A stretch of 64,000 nt of DNA from Pseudisothecium myosuroides (lineage: Eukaryota > Streptophyta > Bryopsida > Hypnales > Lembophyllaceae), in assembly GCA_951799445.1 (NCBI GenBank), contig OX637290.1, forward strand, positions 1,118,501 to 1,182,500, written 5' to 3'. This document shows, one piece after another, positions 33,655 through 46,414 of this stretch (positions are counted from its first letter, which is position 1; every line of letters starts with the position of its first letter). The translations under genes and the position numbers were made by a program. A model generated the notes under the pieces. The model did not search any database. It was not told where the DNA came from and saw only the letters and a list, made by a program, of their open reading frames with translations.

Positions 33655-33727
33655 CGCCGACCGTGGGACTCGAACCCACGACCACGTGGTTAAAAGCCAC
33701 GCGCTCTACCAACTGAGCTAGGTCGGC
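33655..33727 (-). tRNA. tRNA-Lys (anticodon UUU)
   Basis: Read on the minus strand, a 73-nt cloverleaf starts GCCGACCTAGCTCAGTTGG. The acceptor stem GCCGACC pairs with GGTCGGC, with discriminator G. The D arm has AGCTCAGTTGGTAGAGC. The anticodon stem CGTGG/CCACG encloses the loop CTTTTAA with anticodon TTT (lysine). The T arm is CGTGGGTTCGAGTCCCACG. There is no intron and CCA is not encoded, as is normal for nuclear tRNA genes. The internal A box (TAGCTCAGTTGG) and B box (GGTTCGAGTCC) are intact, so it should be transcribed by RNA polymerase III. It decodes AAA/AAG codons. Confidence 0.97.
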
Positions 33728-33812
33728 AGCATGTGCCCACTGCAATCACGTTACCCTTAATATAACCTTCTCATTCAGCCTGATCAACTATTCTTCCAGT
33801 CCAGATCCTTCA

Positions 33813-35640
33813 CTACTGGATTTTCACGTTCGTGGGAAGTCTACAAGTAGAACACATGACATTGACGATCGACTCAGATGATTTGAAACCGAGCACATAG
33901 TGCGTGCCGAAGTGACAAGATTCTGCAAGTTCTGCAAGGGTTTGGTTGGGCTCCTCACAGGGATGGATGCCCACACCAAAGCTTTGTTCAACATCGACGC
34001 TCACCACTGCCAACTGAACTTCCTGTCGGTTCATTCAATTGCAGCTCCAATCTTTCAATAACACTCCAATCAGAAATTGATTAGTTTCAGTGTCAATTAA
34101 AACATCTGACCAGATTTGGGTACAACAAAAGAAAAATGTTGATAAGAATTTCGTGGCGTGAGGAAGATGCAATTACGTACGCCAATCTGCCACGGCCACC
34201 ATTGAAATACAAAACGAACAGATATCTTGTAACGAGCTCTTCATGTCCTGGCTGGAATCGACATCATTTGTAGGGTCAACACCAAGCCCTCATACGTAGC
34301 TTGCCTTGGAGGTAAAGAACTTGGGAGAATTTTTAGTGTTTTTTTAAAAGCATAACCCAGTGCATAGAAGTTCCGCAAGTAAGCTCTCGCTCACAATACA
34401 AAAGAAGTTCTTTCTGTTCTTTCAGAGGTACACGTGAGTTTGGTTCGATCCAAAAGGTTGATGAGTACCGATTTTGTCCCACCTGGAACTAATTTGACAC
34501 CCCTCAATGTCTATATTAACGAGCGAAGGATTCGATGTACTGTACAACCTAAAATTGCAGTCTTTCTTGTCTCTGGAAAGAAAAGGAAGAAACAAAAACG
34601 AAAGTTCCTTCATTCCACAAACTAGTGGCATCATCGAGGCTAAAAACTGATTTCTTCGTAATACCGATGTCCTCAGTCATGTTCACCTAAAGGCTATCAT
34701 CAACTGTCTTTTGACTTTGCCTGCTGTTACCCGACATGCCTCATGCTTGTCAAGTTGATAGAATTCTATTGAATGTAAGCCCAGTGATAAGATTGGCTCT
34801 ATCGAAAAGAGCAAATGAAGTAGTAAAAAAAATTTCAGTACATCGCAAGAAGCCAAAACCGACTCTGATTCTTTCTTGGGATGTACATAAATGGCATTTT
34901 AGGTCATTGTGCACCATACTTCTTCATGGATTCTTAATTCGTCTCCCTTCCTCATTTAACATCCTCTTGTAAGTTAGGATCATATTTTGAAACAAAACGA
35001 TGCCAAACCAGACTTTTGTTCATCAGCATGCGCAGCAACGGCCTCCCTAAAAGCGCAAGAAAAATAGCAAATACCACTGCTCCATGGGCTACGTAGTTTA
35101 AACAGAACGCGGAGGCAGCACACAGTAGGGTTTCTTCAGGGTTTCTTCCTCTGAGCTGGATGCTAAAAACCCTGCAAATGAAGAGCCTAAACTCTAAACC
35201 CTTTGGCTCACCCTCGAGTGTATAAACTGGACATTTAGCCCTGAACAACATCGACCAACCCCTATCATCTGAGCAAGACCTAACTACAAAGTAGCACGGA
35301 GAAATAATTAGGGCAAAGACATACCTGCATCCCCTCGATGGGAAGTGCACAACCTTGAAGACCGGCATGTTCCAGCTCAGGAGGCAACCTGGACGTAACA
35401 CCAGCATGCCCTAAACTTCCATATCTGCAGCCAATATCAAATGAGCTGAAGTGCCTTGACTTAGCATGACAAAACAGACGCAGCGACTTGGGTTTCTGCC
35501 CCCAAACGCCCCGACAAAATGTCCAAAATGAAAACACAAAACCAAGAAAAACAGGAACAAAAGATTCTGATTTGCGAGACAGTGAAGCAGCTTCTTCACC
35601 TCCAAACCCTAACGATGCTGACGATTTCTGAGTGCAGCAT
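33813..35640 (-). other. Possible minus-strand transcription unit, coding potential unclear
   Basis: This segment is less AT-rich than the repeats and lies head-to-head with the HAD gene. Two ATG-initiated minus-strand frames stand out. One is 33813-34034 (73 codons, MNRQEVQLAVVSVDVEQSFG...), complete with an in-frame stop just upstream. The other is 34952-35407 (151 codons) with a hydrophobic stretch AVVFAIFLALLGRPLLRML. Splice-like signals occur, for example an acceptor near 35177 and a donor near 35325, but no reading joins them well. I recognise no family. It could be a small gene, a noncoding RNA, or just promoter DNA. Confidence 0.25.
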
Positions 35641-35985
35641 TCAATCTCTTTTTCATGGCTCTAAAAAGTAAGAAGTGAACTACATCACCCACGGTCTCAC
35701 ACGGTCACCCCCTATCCCCGTGTTCTGCGCAAGCCAAGGATTCAGAACCCCTACTAAATACATCATAGGAAACGTCTTACCCTTATAAGCTTCGCACGCC
35801 AAAGATCCGCCTCCTTCATTCCGCCCCGAGTCCCGAATTTCGACTTTAAGCTTCGAGGGGTGTTGAAATTTGCACAGGGTTTATTTATTTGTTAGCACTG
35901 GGGTTGCCATTGTTGAATTGAGAATCTGTTGGTGGGTTTTCTACACTTTGGCTTATTTCCTGCAAACTCCAGCACACTTCCAGAG
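35641..35985 (+). promoter_or_regulatory. Promoter and 5' leader of the HAD gene
   Basis: These 345 bp lie immediately upstream of the HAD start codon and are non-repetitive, with the leader probably over about 35850-35985. If the minus-strand unit on the other side is real, this would be a shared, bidirectional promoter. No TATA box stands out. Confidence 0.45.
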
Positions 35986-38900
35986 ATGGGACATTTGTAC
36001 GCACTTGACTTCGACGGCGTCTTGTGCGACAGCTGCGGGGAAAGCTCCATCTCCGCACTCAAGGTACACCCCGGTCTCTTGGTTTTGCAATTCATGAAGC
36101 CATCTTTCTAATCTCGTGGATACGTACTCCATTTGTTTGTGCGCTTGGGATGGAATCGAAGCTCAAGTGCTATCTGAATTTAATCCAAGGAGACTGAAGC
36201 AATCTGCATTCGATCTCTAGTGGTAATTGTTATGTTTTGTAGATTCTTGGAGTAATATTTCAATTGATTCTCTTGCGAATCGCTTATGATGTTTGGTTTA
36301 TGGTTGTGCTAGAATTGCTCGCAATGTTGGTATGAATCTGCGCTGTAATTCACGTGTGGTAATAGTGCTTTTTTGAATGGAATAGAAAATGGGCTAGAAA
36401 ACAGGACGGAGGGTGGTAAGATTCACTTTATTATGTTGTGTGAGTTTCTGAAATAGGTTAATTTGACTGGAAATCGTGTATTAGGGGTGGGTAGGGTTTT
36501 GACGTGTTGACTGTAACCTCTAAATTGGCCGTAGCTAACAATGTTGTATGTATTGAATTTGAATTAGCATTAAACCTAATCGTAAGAGAATGGTTGTCTA
36601 GTGTGAACTTGTGATCGTGTTCTGACTTGTCGATTCCTGTGGGTCAATTGCTCTGGGCAGGCTGCTAAAATTCGATATCCGGAGCTTTTTGCAGGCGTGG
36701 ACACAGCTACAGAGACCTGGATCCTCGATAGCATGCGCACTGTACTCACCTTATCTTTATGCATTCCTGACTAAATAGGAGCAGAATACTGTTAATAGTC
36801 AATTATCAAGTGTTTTTCTTATGTATTATCACCTATGCAGCCCAGATTCTATTGCAGTTGCTGTAAATAGGTAGAACTGGCATTGGGATCTGCCTTTTAA
36901 GGGATTTGTGATTGTCGATGATTGCAAGACTGGACTTGGTGGTCCTCAACTCCCGTTAGTTTAGTTTTGTAGGAAAGAGGATCCGGAGTAGGAAAGCCAA
37001 CATATTTGAAGACCTTTATACTTGCTTCAGTGTGCTCAAAAATCACAAATCCCATGTAGTAGAGTGAGTCGGGTTTGTGATTAGGTCGGAATGGCCGTCC
37101 CATTTAGGTCTCCTGGGAGTTGATCACATTGACCTTTAGTTTTTGTGAAAACACTGGGGTCTTGTATACTTGTGATAGGGCTTCGTTGGCTTCAATACCC
37201 TATAAAACGAAAGGTCTGCACGGCATGTCTTCTATAGTACTCTCCTGTTAACTTGTGGGATTGCTCCAATTGAGAATCGACTATGTAGCAACTATTGTTA
37301 ATGGTCTCATCGTTCGTTCTGAGCAGGTGCGGCCAGTAGTGGAGACTGGGTATGAGAACGTTTTGCTTGTGCGACTGCTGCTGGAGATCAAGGCTCCTCA
37401 CCTCCGCAAGTCTTCGGTATGCCAATTTAGGCACTTCTGAGTGGGTCATATGGGGACTTTCTTTGTTCAGTTCTAGTTTTTTTTTTTTGACCAACACGTT
37501 CAATGTTCTTCTCTGACTTTAGTGATATATTGGTCCCCATTTGATCATTCAAGTTGGTCTTTTAAAAACCATGAACTGTTGGTTGTTTAAAGTTTAACGT
37601 GGATGCCTGAATGAACAGGTGGCAGAGAAACTGTCTGTGGACGACATTTTAGCAGATTGGGAGCATGGCATCAAGCCAGTGGTGATGAAAGAATGGAACG
37701 AGAACAACAAAGAGGAGCTGGTGGAGCTCTTTGGTAAAGTACGTGATGACTGGATGGAGCATGACCTTCATGGTTGGATTGGTGCCAATAGGTGAGTTCA
37801 TCATCTCCTCTCGTTTCTTGCAGGCACTTAGTGTCTGGCTTCTTTCTATCTTAGTGTGATGACACCATTTTCGTTTATAGTGCGCGGGACTTTTGATATG
37901 TGTAAATTCATATCGGGCGTTTTTGCACAAAAAAATATCAAAGATCCGGGAATGGAGGTGGTATCCTATCTAACCCCTCTAGCATTAATTACCATGTTAG
38001 AAGTGCAATGGATGTAATACTGAAGTTTGTCATTGGAATGGGATAATAAGGCAGAAAAAAGTGCACGTGTCTCTGCACTTTAACGAATTTGGGTATGATT
38101 TCTGCCTTTGATTATTTTCAAGACGAGAGGGCTACTTGTTGTCGATGTTCCGTTCGATTGCTGTGAATGCATGAGTGGACCTTGAGTAGAGTGTTCCAAC
38201 ACATGAGTGGACCAAGAATAGAGTTTCTACTGTCGAATGATCTTCAGGACTCAGAAGAATCATTTTTATATATGAATCTTCTCGTACAGGTTCTATCCAG
38301 GAACAGCGGACTCTTTGAAGTTTTCATCCTCAACCGTGTTCATTGTAACAACAAAACAGGTAAGTTGCTCATTCAGCTTGATCAGAACCAAGGAATTGTC
38401 TGCAAGGCATTTGCTTCGTTCATCTGTTTTAGCTCTTCACATGGTTCTCTTGTGTTTCAGGCTAGATTTACGTCCGCGTTACTGAAGGAATTAGCAGGTA
38501 TTGACTTTCCAATGGACCGCATATACGGCCTTGGCAGTGGGTAAGCCTTCCCAATCAAGCGAGCTCAATTCCTCTGCTGTTGCTATTTTCGTTAACATGA
38601 ACCTCTGGTGGATATGACAAACCCTCGAAAGAATATACATTTTTTGTTCCTCGCTAGTAAATGTATTGTTTCAGGAAATTTAACATGGACACTGGCCAAT
38701 CAGACCTAAAGTGGAGGTGCTTAAGCAGCTGCAAGAGCGAGTAGAACATGAAGGTTTGACACTCCAGTAAGTTCCCGCATTTGGTGTTATCAGCAAGCCC
38801 CGGGGCATCAATGTCCTAAATTGTGGTTGATATCATCATTCGTATACGTGTGACCATCTGAGTGTATCAGCGATTATCCTAACATGTTCATGTGCTGTGC

Positions 38901-39189
38901 AAACAGTTTTGTGGAAGATAGGATTGCCACGTTACGGAATGTCATCAAGACCCCTGCGCTCGACAAGTGGAATTTGTATTTGGGTAATTCTTTGACCATG
39001 GGTTTTGCTTTCTTTCTTAGATGGTGCTCATTAAATGATTACAATCTATTTTCTATGGCGTCATGCCTGACTACGTTCTGTTTTGCAGGAACCTGGGGTT
39101 ATAACACCCCTAGTGAAAGAGAAGAAGGAGCTAGCATTTCACGAATCCATGTTGTTGATCTTCCTGACTTCTGTGCAAAATTGAAATAG
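35986..39189 (+). CDS. HAD-superfamily hydrolase-like protein, nine exons, 270 aa
   Basis: Exons: 35986-36063, 36661-36741, 37327-37416, 37619-37791, 38290-38359, 38461-38540, 38704-38766, 38907-38983 and 39089-39189. All eight introns are GT-AG, and the exons sum to 813 nt with no internal stop. The start MGHLYALDFDGVLCDSCGES contains HAD motif I (D8-x-D10), where D8 would be the nucleophile. IVTTKQ (about 159-164) fits motif II, GPKVEVLKQL (about 191-200) supplies a motif III lysine, and HFVEDR (about 212-217) fits the acidic motif IV. A helical cap region with VRPVVETGYENVLLVRLLLE lies between. The length matches an uncharacterised plant HAD-like family that I know from memory. The substrate is unknown. 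It has no signal peptide or membrane segment. Every exon is intact, so this is probably a working gene. Confidence 0.93.
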
Positions 39190-40317
39190 AATCTCTCAGT
39201 GGTCATTGTAGACTACAATGACCCTCTTGGTCGCTTTTTGGTGTATTGGACCATTCAGTTTCCGTACATTTGTTTTCTTCACTATTTAAAGAAAGCATCA
39301 TTTGAATCCATTCTCTTAATTGTAGTAGTTTCAGGACTAGATTACTATTGCAAAGGTGACTGATTATTCTCATTAATGCCATCTATGTGATACGAATATG
39401 TTGCATTTTTTACTCCTATATGTGCTGACAGAGCTCTTCCTGCAATTGATTATGTATCTGGGGTTTTGGGTGGTTCTAGTGCATTGGACATGCCTATCTC
39501 AATTGTAGACATGTACCATACTGAATTTTGATTGTAATGTTATCACCAATGCAACTTGCCACAATTACTCATTCAACCAAGAAGTTGCCATGATCTCGGC
39601 CATGCAGTCACCATTGAAGGCACCTTAACCCTTTGTGTCCTATGTGATGCAGTCCAGCAGACACATCATCCTGGTAAGTTATAACCCTATTTGTGCTAGG
39701 TTGCATCACTAGTGTACAGTTGCATACAGGAACCTTATGAATTTTTGCATCCCGGTGAGATTAGGTCAACTTTGGAAGGCCTGTGTATGCTCAAAGTTGA
39801 ATGGAATTTTGAATTTTGAATTGCGTTGGAATCACACTGAAGTCTACTTTATCATCATTATAAACACACATATAAAATTGAAAATCACACAAAGAGTTTG
39901 ATGTTTTCTATACACTATGTAATATCTAGTGTTGCCAACATTTGTGAAAGTTACAACTTGTATTCAGTGGTACATATAAGGAATGAACCTTCACAATTGC
40001 TTAAGAGATACTTGATCACATACCACTTGATAAGCTTGTATGATTTTTTGCTTGTTCTTCACCCCATTGCAAAAAACTTTGACTATCTTCCAAAGGTTCT
40101 CTATAAAATGATAGATAGTGTATAAAAGAAATCCAAATTGTTGTATGATTTGAATTTATTCATTTTTCACTTGTTATGAAGTTGAAGTGCACTTCATTGC
40201 AATTCCAACGCAATTTGTGGTTCCAAAATTGGTTCATTTTTGAGCATGCTAGAGCTTCCTAAAGTTGATGAACTTTCTAGTAAAAACTGACTGGAAAATT
40301 TGTAAGGTTCCTATACC
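39190..40317. other. 3' flank of the HAD gene, then intergenic DNA
   Basis: The 3' untranslated region should lie in the first few hundred bases; I could not choose a poly(A) site. TTAACCCTTTGTGTCC at 39627 looks like a TT-type left end, but no right end was found. Confidence 0.4.
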
Positions 40318-41160
40318 CAATTGTACAGTTAGGTCTAAGTTACTTCATTTACAAACTGCTAATGTGAGCCATTCCAATTTTTATTGCATAGTATAGAAAA
40401 AAAATGGAATTTTTTGTCTTGCATAATTAAAAACCAATTCTTATGCAATCCCAACCAAGCATACCAAATTTCAGTTTCAAAAAAGAAAAATTCCATTTTT
40501 GGTGAATTTTTGAAGTTAGTTTTTATGGTCTTATATAATATTTTATTGTAAGCAATTGGTGATGAATTTTTCTAATTTGATTGCAAAAATATGTAGGGAA
40601 CATCCATGTGCACATCTTTCATATTAAAAAACACCCCATTAAGTAACAAAAATATAAGCTCCTAGTAAAGGCTCAATATGAGGCGCAATATGACCAAACT
40701 TTGCGAAATAGATGTCTTTATATTTTAACTAGATTTTGTCAAAGTCATTGTATCATCAGGCTCAAATGTACAAAATTAGATTCCACGTGAGGAAAAAATA
40801 GAAAATCTATTTATAATAAAGAGATATCTATTTTTACAACATTTGGGCATTGTCACCTCAACATTGAAATCTCTATAGAAGGAATTATATAACTTTTTTG
40901 GAGATTCTTGAAAAGGGAATGATGTGCACATGGATGTTTTCTACAATCAAACTTTAAAAAGTGCATCACCAATTGTTTTCAATAAAATATTATGTAAAAC
41001 CATGAAAGTAGACTTCAAAAATTCACCAAAAATGAAATTTTGCTTTTTTGAAATTGAAATTTGGTATGCTTGGTTGGGATTGCATAAGGATGCAATGATA
41101 ATTATGCTTACCAAAATTGGCACTTTGTAAATGAAGTAGACCTTATTGTACATTTCAAAC
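40318..41160. repeat. Imperfect long inverted repeat (foldback)
   Basis: The left arm (about 40318-40620) and the right arm (about 40920-41160) are inverted versions of each other. Examples are AATCCCAACCAAGCATACCAAATTT against AAATTTGGTATGCTTGGTTGGGATT (split here by small differences) and GTAAGCAATTGGTGATG against CATCACCAATTG. The loop is about 300 bp. Two minus/plus frames of 68 codons over 40924-41153 are palindrome products. Confidence 0.7.
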
Positions 41161-41899
41161 TTTCAAATGTATTCTACTAGTTCATAGTGGCCACAAGTTG
41201 ACACATGATACAAATATTCATATGACGCAAATAGGGTCTCTTACCTCACATCCAAAAATCTCGGCACAAATAGTCATATGACACAAATAGGGTTGCTAGA
41301 GTTTGGAATTGCAAATTAAAGATCAAGGTCTCTTACTTTTAAGGCTTAGGAATAAGTGTGGTTAAGGGGGCTTCAAACTATCCTCTTGGCACTGAGAGGA
41401 TGGTTTGGAATCAAAACCCTAGGTTGGATATGCATAAGCCAAGGTTGGTTACATTGGAACCACCAATGTAGAAGTGGCTTGAATCCTTCTTGCCACATTA
41501 CTATCATTTGGAAACCAGGTGGTTAGGGCATTAGATGTGCATTTTTCAAGATTTCTAGTGAATGGTTTCAAGAAAAAAACATCTTCTAACTTCAAGCTCT
41601 ATATCTTGCATCTTTTGAAGTCAATGTTTTCAAAAAGATTCCCACATATTTTGAATATTTGTCTCTAACTTTTCACTAGTTGGATTTTAAATTAAAAAAA
41701 TTCTCATTACACAAGAAAGCATCAAAAAATGACTTTTCTATTGCCAATTCATTCAACTTTCTTGAATTGCAAGGTGATTTAGTGTAATCTAGACTCCATA
41801 TTTGCTTTTGAAATTATAAATGAACTCAATATTATATACTTATAAATGGCCAAAATCCTCATTCTTATGTAGAGCAAATATTTTACTCTAAGAGGGTTT
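41161..41899. other. Intergenic DNA, nothing recognised
   Basis: AT-rich, with short direct repeats around CACAAATAG (41228-41290). No gene or element can be supported. Confidence 0.4.
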
Positions 41900-42140
41900 G
41901 AAGTCTGCTGACCTTGTTTCGCAAGAATGAAAAAAAGTAATTTTCACACTTCAAATATTATAATCTTTCAATCTACGACGTCAAATGGGCTTAAATTTTT
42001 TCTACTAATTGTCATAGTAGTCTACTACACTTTTGTGCAGTTAAAGTTCAAAAAATTAGTTTTTGGTTTCAATTTGGACAATGCACTAAATGGCAGTTTT
42101 TGACAATTTCTCTTGAAAAACACCCTTGGTCCTTTAGGGG
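41900..42140 (-). mobile_element. TTAA-family element TT-11, right-end fragment
   Basis: Ends CCTTGGTCCTTTAGGGG before ATAA (42141-42144, a one-base change from TTAA). The preceding 240 bp are the inverted counterpart of TT-9's start, including the AAGATTATAATGTTTGAAG-like block. The other end was not found. Confidence 0.6.
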
Positions 42141-42480
42141 ATAAACTCTCTCCTTAGTGCGCGATTTTAATTACTTAATGAAATTGAAGTACTAAATGAT
42201 AATTATTGCTTTAGTTGTCAATATTGTTCCTGAAAATTGCATACAACAATCACACTTTAATTACTTCACTACAATAAAACATGAAGATATGACTATGCTT
42301 ATGCGTAATTATATCAATCCTTGATTTTTTTAATATACTTTAGGAACCTTGACTTGCTTCCTATATCAAAGTGAAAAATTTCATTTTCATTTTAGGTTTT
42401 TATTTATTTATATGTTTAAAAATAGGTATAAGAACCCTCAAAAAAATTCTTAATCAAAATAAAAACTTACATATTTGATA

Positions 42481-42481
<1 letters not shown>

Positions 42482-42536
<55 letters not shown>

Positions 42537-42539
42537 TTA
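42482..42539. repeat. (TA)n microsatellite
   Basis: About 29 uninterrupted TA units. Such tracts are often length-variable and may be compressed in assembly. Confidence 0.97.
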
Positions 42540-43663
42540 TTTTAAATTAATTTTTTTTTTTAAGTCCATAATGTTTTTGTAAAATACTTTTTTCTATATT
42601 TTAAACTTTTCTTTAGAGTTTTGAAACCCTTACTTTTATTTTCAATCCTTTAATCTTTTAGTATCTTTAAATTTAAATTTAGAAAATTATTATTTTTTTC
42701 CTTTGGCTTATTTCAAGGCTTGGTTTGTCTCAAAATTGTAATGATACTTTAAATTACTCTTTCCAATTAAATATAGGAAATGCATGACCATACAACTATG
42801 ATTACAATAAATTTGTCTACTCCTAAAGAAGGTCTACAAATTTATAGGGAAGATAATGACACTCTTAAAACTACATTTTACTAATTCATTATTTATCCAC
42901 ATGATTGACTAATTAAAGCATCAATTCATTGCAAGAGCTACTTATACATTAAAAGGTCAAGTATGATCAGAAAGATGATGTAAAACATATGGGTTTTTTT
43001 CTAAGATAAAATATAAGCTGTGAAATGACTATATGCAATGATTAAAATTTGCAAGGTATGGGTGCACATTGACCACCAAAGACATATTGTTAAATTTAGT
43101 CATTAATGTATTTTTAAGCTATAGTGCAATGATTCAATAGTCTCAAAGTTGCACTGTTGTCAAATTTTCAACTTCTATGATCTTAAGATTTTCACATTGA
43201 TTCAAAACACTAAATTTTTTAATGAACTTTTCATGAATATATGTGTGTATATATATATACCTTCAAGGAAATAAAATTGTGGCTTCTTTTAAGATTTTAT
43301 TTTTTCACTAGCGGCTATAGCTTTTCATGATTGGATTGTGTAACACATTTCAAAATCATCTTGAGGTGGATTACTTGGCTGAGTGTGTTGTGTAGATAGC
43401 CAAGCATGGTTTTCACAAGTGTGGATTACTTTTTAGAAACCATCATAATTGAAATTCGATAATGCCATGGATTTCTATAGGATATTGCTTTAGCAAACAA
43501 ACATTATTGACTTCTTACATTCCTTACCAGTTACTAGTCCTATAAATGGAAGGAAACTTGTTATGTTCAACTCACTTCGAGAAAAGCTAGCCCTAGTTGT
43601 AGACTTGAATGACCCTGATGTTGGGATGCAATGTCTACATGATCAAGTAGAGTTTTTCAAGAG
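42540..43663. other. AT-rich intergenic DNA, nothing recognised
   Basis: No supported gene, RNA gene or paired terminal repeats. A short TA-rich tract lies near 43245-43260. Confidence 0.45.
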
Positions 43664-43922
43664 CATTAAATGAGATTTCGGGAGGTTAAAGGGCTGTGAG
43701 TTCCCTTGAATTCCCGTACTATGGAAATGGCGTCACATCAGCAATTTGATGTGGCCAAACTTCGGCCACATAAGATAATTATATTTAATCAATTTTTAAA
43801 TGTTTTTTTAATTTTTATTCTGACCAACAGTGGTTGATTCACAGCATAGGGAACAAGTCTGAAACACAACATGGAAAACAAGTTTGAAACGGCCCTTTAA
43901 TCCCCCAAAATCTCATCTAATG
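43664..43922. mobile_element. ~259-bp MITE, family Q
   Basis: The left end is CATTAAATGAGATTTCGGGA and the right end, read inward, is CATTAGATGAGATTTTGGGG, followed by a shared TTAAAGGGC block (about 30-bp imperfect inverted repeat). Related partial copies lie at about 44190-44350 and 52470-52575. The target duplication is unclear. Confidence 0.6.
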
Positions 43923-44189
43923 AGCCATGCTAATGGCTATGGAGAACTTATCTATTGTTCAATATTGTGATACTTCATATTATAGCACTTATCAACCTCA
44001 CTTGCGGAGATATTTCGAAGGAAATTATATTTATTTGTAACGTGAGTTGTCTACAATTCTAGATGCCAAGGCAAGACATACTATCCGTGGAATAAAGGAT
44101 GTGTTCTCAATGGCATTTTGTAATTGGAAATTAGGGACGGACAAGAGCATTGAGAGCATACTTTTTTTTTCATTAGAGAGAATTTGGGC

Positions 44190-44350
44190 CCTCTAAAGGG
44201 CCGCGAGTTCCCATGAGTTCTCCACAAGGTTTGAATAGTTCTTGACTGCTGAAACTGCGCCACCGCAGCAGGGTGACGTGGTCGGAACTCGGCCACATCA
44301 GATTTTCGAATTTTTAAATTTTTTTTAAATTTTTTAAATTTTAAATTTTT
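44190..44350. mobile_element. MITE family Q, partial copy 2
   Basis: CATTAGAGAGAATTTGGGCC, then AGGGCCGCGAGTTCCC, then a GACGTGGTCGGAACTCGGCCACATCAG block parallels 43664-43790 (GTGAGTTCCC, GATGTGGCCAAACTTCGGCCACAT). The right half is not recognisable. Confidence 0.5.
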
Positions 44351-45255
44351 TAGACTAAAATTCCAAAGTTTTATTCCTTGGTCTTTATCAAGTCTACTGC
44401 TATTTTACACTTGTTGTTAAAAACATACTACATATACAAATCTTTTTAGGATGGATATATATATATATATATTTGTTATACTACTTGTGTCAAAAGATTG
44501 GGACAGATCCATTAGGTAGTCTAACTGGATACTTAGTACCTGCAAGATCAAGCAAAACTTAAACCTACATTATGGGTATTTTTTTGATTCTCCAAAATTA
44601 TGATACACGGCTATTTGAAGAAGCCCCCAGCCAATATTTCCTTGATTAAACGTCAGAATAAATAACCTGACAATACATAGGAGCTTGTGCCTTAATTTCA
44701 GGGCTTTGAAAGCTGGTTGTGTAAGCCTGGCAAGTTGCTGCGCAATTACGCAAAGCTTACAGGTGTCCCTCATACCCGACTGTTTCTCTTCTCAGGAATA
44801 CTTTGGCACTTGCTGCCGTCCTATTTTTTGAGTTTTTGCTTCGAAAGCTCAAGGCAGGGTTTGGGTTGATTCTTCGTGCGATCAAAGTGGGGATCATTTG
44901 CTAGTCTGCAAAAATGGTGTTGGGGTCTCAAATTAGCGGCCAACAGGTGTTATAGTATTCCATAGCAATATTACTGCTATGATTTCTGAAAACTTTTGGA
45001 TTGTTTTTGAACACTTTCAAAGTTGCTTAGTTGAATATGATTGAAGGTTTTCTCTGGCGAATATATGATAACAAGTAGTGATAACTTGCAGACACCTCGT
45101 GCACGTCATGTGGCATACTAATAGTTTGCTGTGTGGTATGGGTACAAGTGAGGGTTACCACCTCCGGAGGATTTTTTCAAAAAAATCTCCAAACAATGTT
45201 ATGGATGCCTGAAGAACATGGTTTATTACAATTGATCTTGTTTACTGTTAGCATT
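44351..45255. other. Non-repetitive DNA left of the Copia element
   Basis: Contains a TA-rich tract (44452-44472). Over about 44708-44905 two plus-strand frames with acceptor-like AG upstream could be a terminal exon (one ends with a hydrophobic stretch LALAAVLFFEFLLRKLKAGF). No partner exon was found, so it is not called as a gene. Confidence 0.35.
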
Positions 45256-45475
45256 TGTTAAGAAACGTACTAGTGTGAACGCTCCCCATAATGCATGTTA
45301 GATTAGTCAATAAAGTTTTTGATACTATTTCCTAGCCAATACGGAGAGAGTACTATTGATTGTCTCTCTCCTTTTGTATATACTTCCATTCTTCAATGTT
45401 AGTTGTATTCTTTTCTCTTGCATACTTTGGTGTTTTATATGTTTGGAGCTTTTGTTTCGTTTATTAAACTCAACA
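45256..45475 (+). repeat. 5' LTR of the Copia element (220 bp)
   Basis: Starts TGTTAAGAAACG and ends ACTCAACA, the usual TG...CA boundaries with a TGTT/AACA inverted pair. It differs from the 3' LTR at two sites (AAAGTTTTT against AAAGTGTTT, and TTGATTGTC against TTGATCGTC). Confidence 0.97.
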
Positions 45476-46414
45476 CGTTATCAGCACGCTCTCCTACTCT
45501 TGTTTTCGAGTTTTTCAGTTTTGAAACGTCCAACTTAAATTTTATTTTCGTTGGGGAAGTTTTGATAACCCGCCCATTTCTTCTCCTCTGGTGCTCCCTG
45601 GAGCTCTCTCTCTGCCGCAGCTCCCTTCCCCCAAGCTCTGGCCCTTCTCCGCTCCCTTCCCCCGAGCTCTGGCCCTTTTCCGCTCCCTTCCCCCGAGCTC
45701 TGGCCCTTCTCCGCTCCCTTCCTTCGAGCTCCTCTCTGCTCCCTTCCCCTGAGCCAACTCCTGGCCTCCTCTCTGCTCCCTCTTTGCCTCCCCCATCCCG
45801 CCCCTTCTCCCAGGCTCACGGCCCGTCCTGAGTGGCCTTCTCCCTGCTCCCTCCTTCACCGGCCAGACTGCCCACCTCTTCACTCCCCTGGCTTATCCGC
45901 CAATTTTTTTTTGGGTTGAAGTTCTTTGGTTTCTTTTTAATTTCATTCTTCTTCCTTGCTCTTCGCCCTTGCACCACTTCACCTCCATCTTGCAACTCCA
46001 CTCTTCATCTCAAGTCTTCGCCGCTTCCATCTTTTCTTGCTACCTCTCCAAACCCCAACCATTTTAATTTTGGTTTTAGTTTTTAAATTTTTAAATTTTA
46101 AACTAAATTTTTATTTTAGTTTTAAAAGATACAATTAAAATTTTATATTTTCTTTATCCTTATCTACATCTTTTTCTTTACCATTCTATTTTCTTTATCT
46201 TTACAATTGTTGAATTTTTATCTTTATCTTATCTTTCATCTTTATCTTTATCTATATTTTTACTTTTACTTTTACTTTTACTTTTACTTATCTTTATCTT
46301 TATCTCCAATTTTATCTTTACCTTTATCTTTATCTTTATCTTTATCTTTCTATTCAAACCCTAATTTCCTTTTTAAACCCTAATTTCTCCCCAAAGCCAT
46401 TTTCATTTTACAAC
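45476..46414 (+). other. Copia leader with primer-binding region and simple repeats
   Basis: CGTTATCAGCACGCTC follows the LTR directly and is the expected place of the primer-binding site. I could not match it confidently to a tRNA 3' end. A C-rich tandem repeat of roughly 33 bp (CTTCCCCCGAGCTCTGGCCC units) covers about 45615-45760. TTTATC/TTTAC simple repeats cover about 46190-46355. Long frames on both strands in the C-rich part are low-complexity artefacts. Confidence 0.8.

Noticed and set aside
44708..44905. Terminal exon with a hydrophobic tail on the plus strand
   Set aside because: AG acceptors are present, but two frames are equally open, no upstream exon was found, and no family is recognised.
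45403..46001. Several 60-142-codon frames on both strands
   Set aside because: They are translations of C-rich tandem repeats and simple repeats in the Copia leader.
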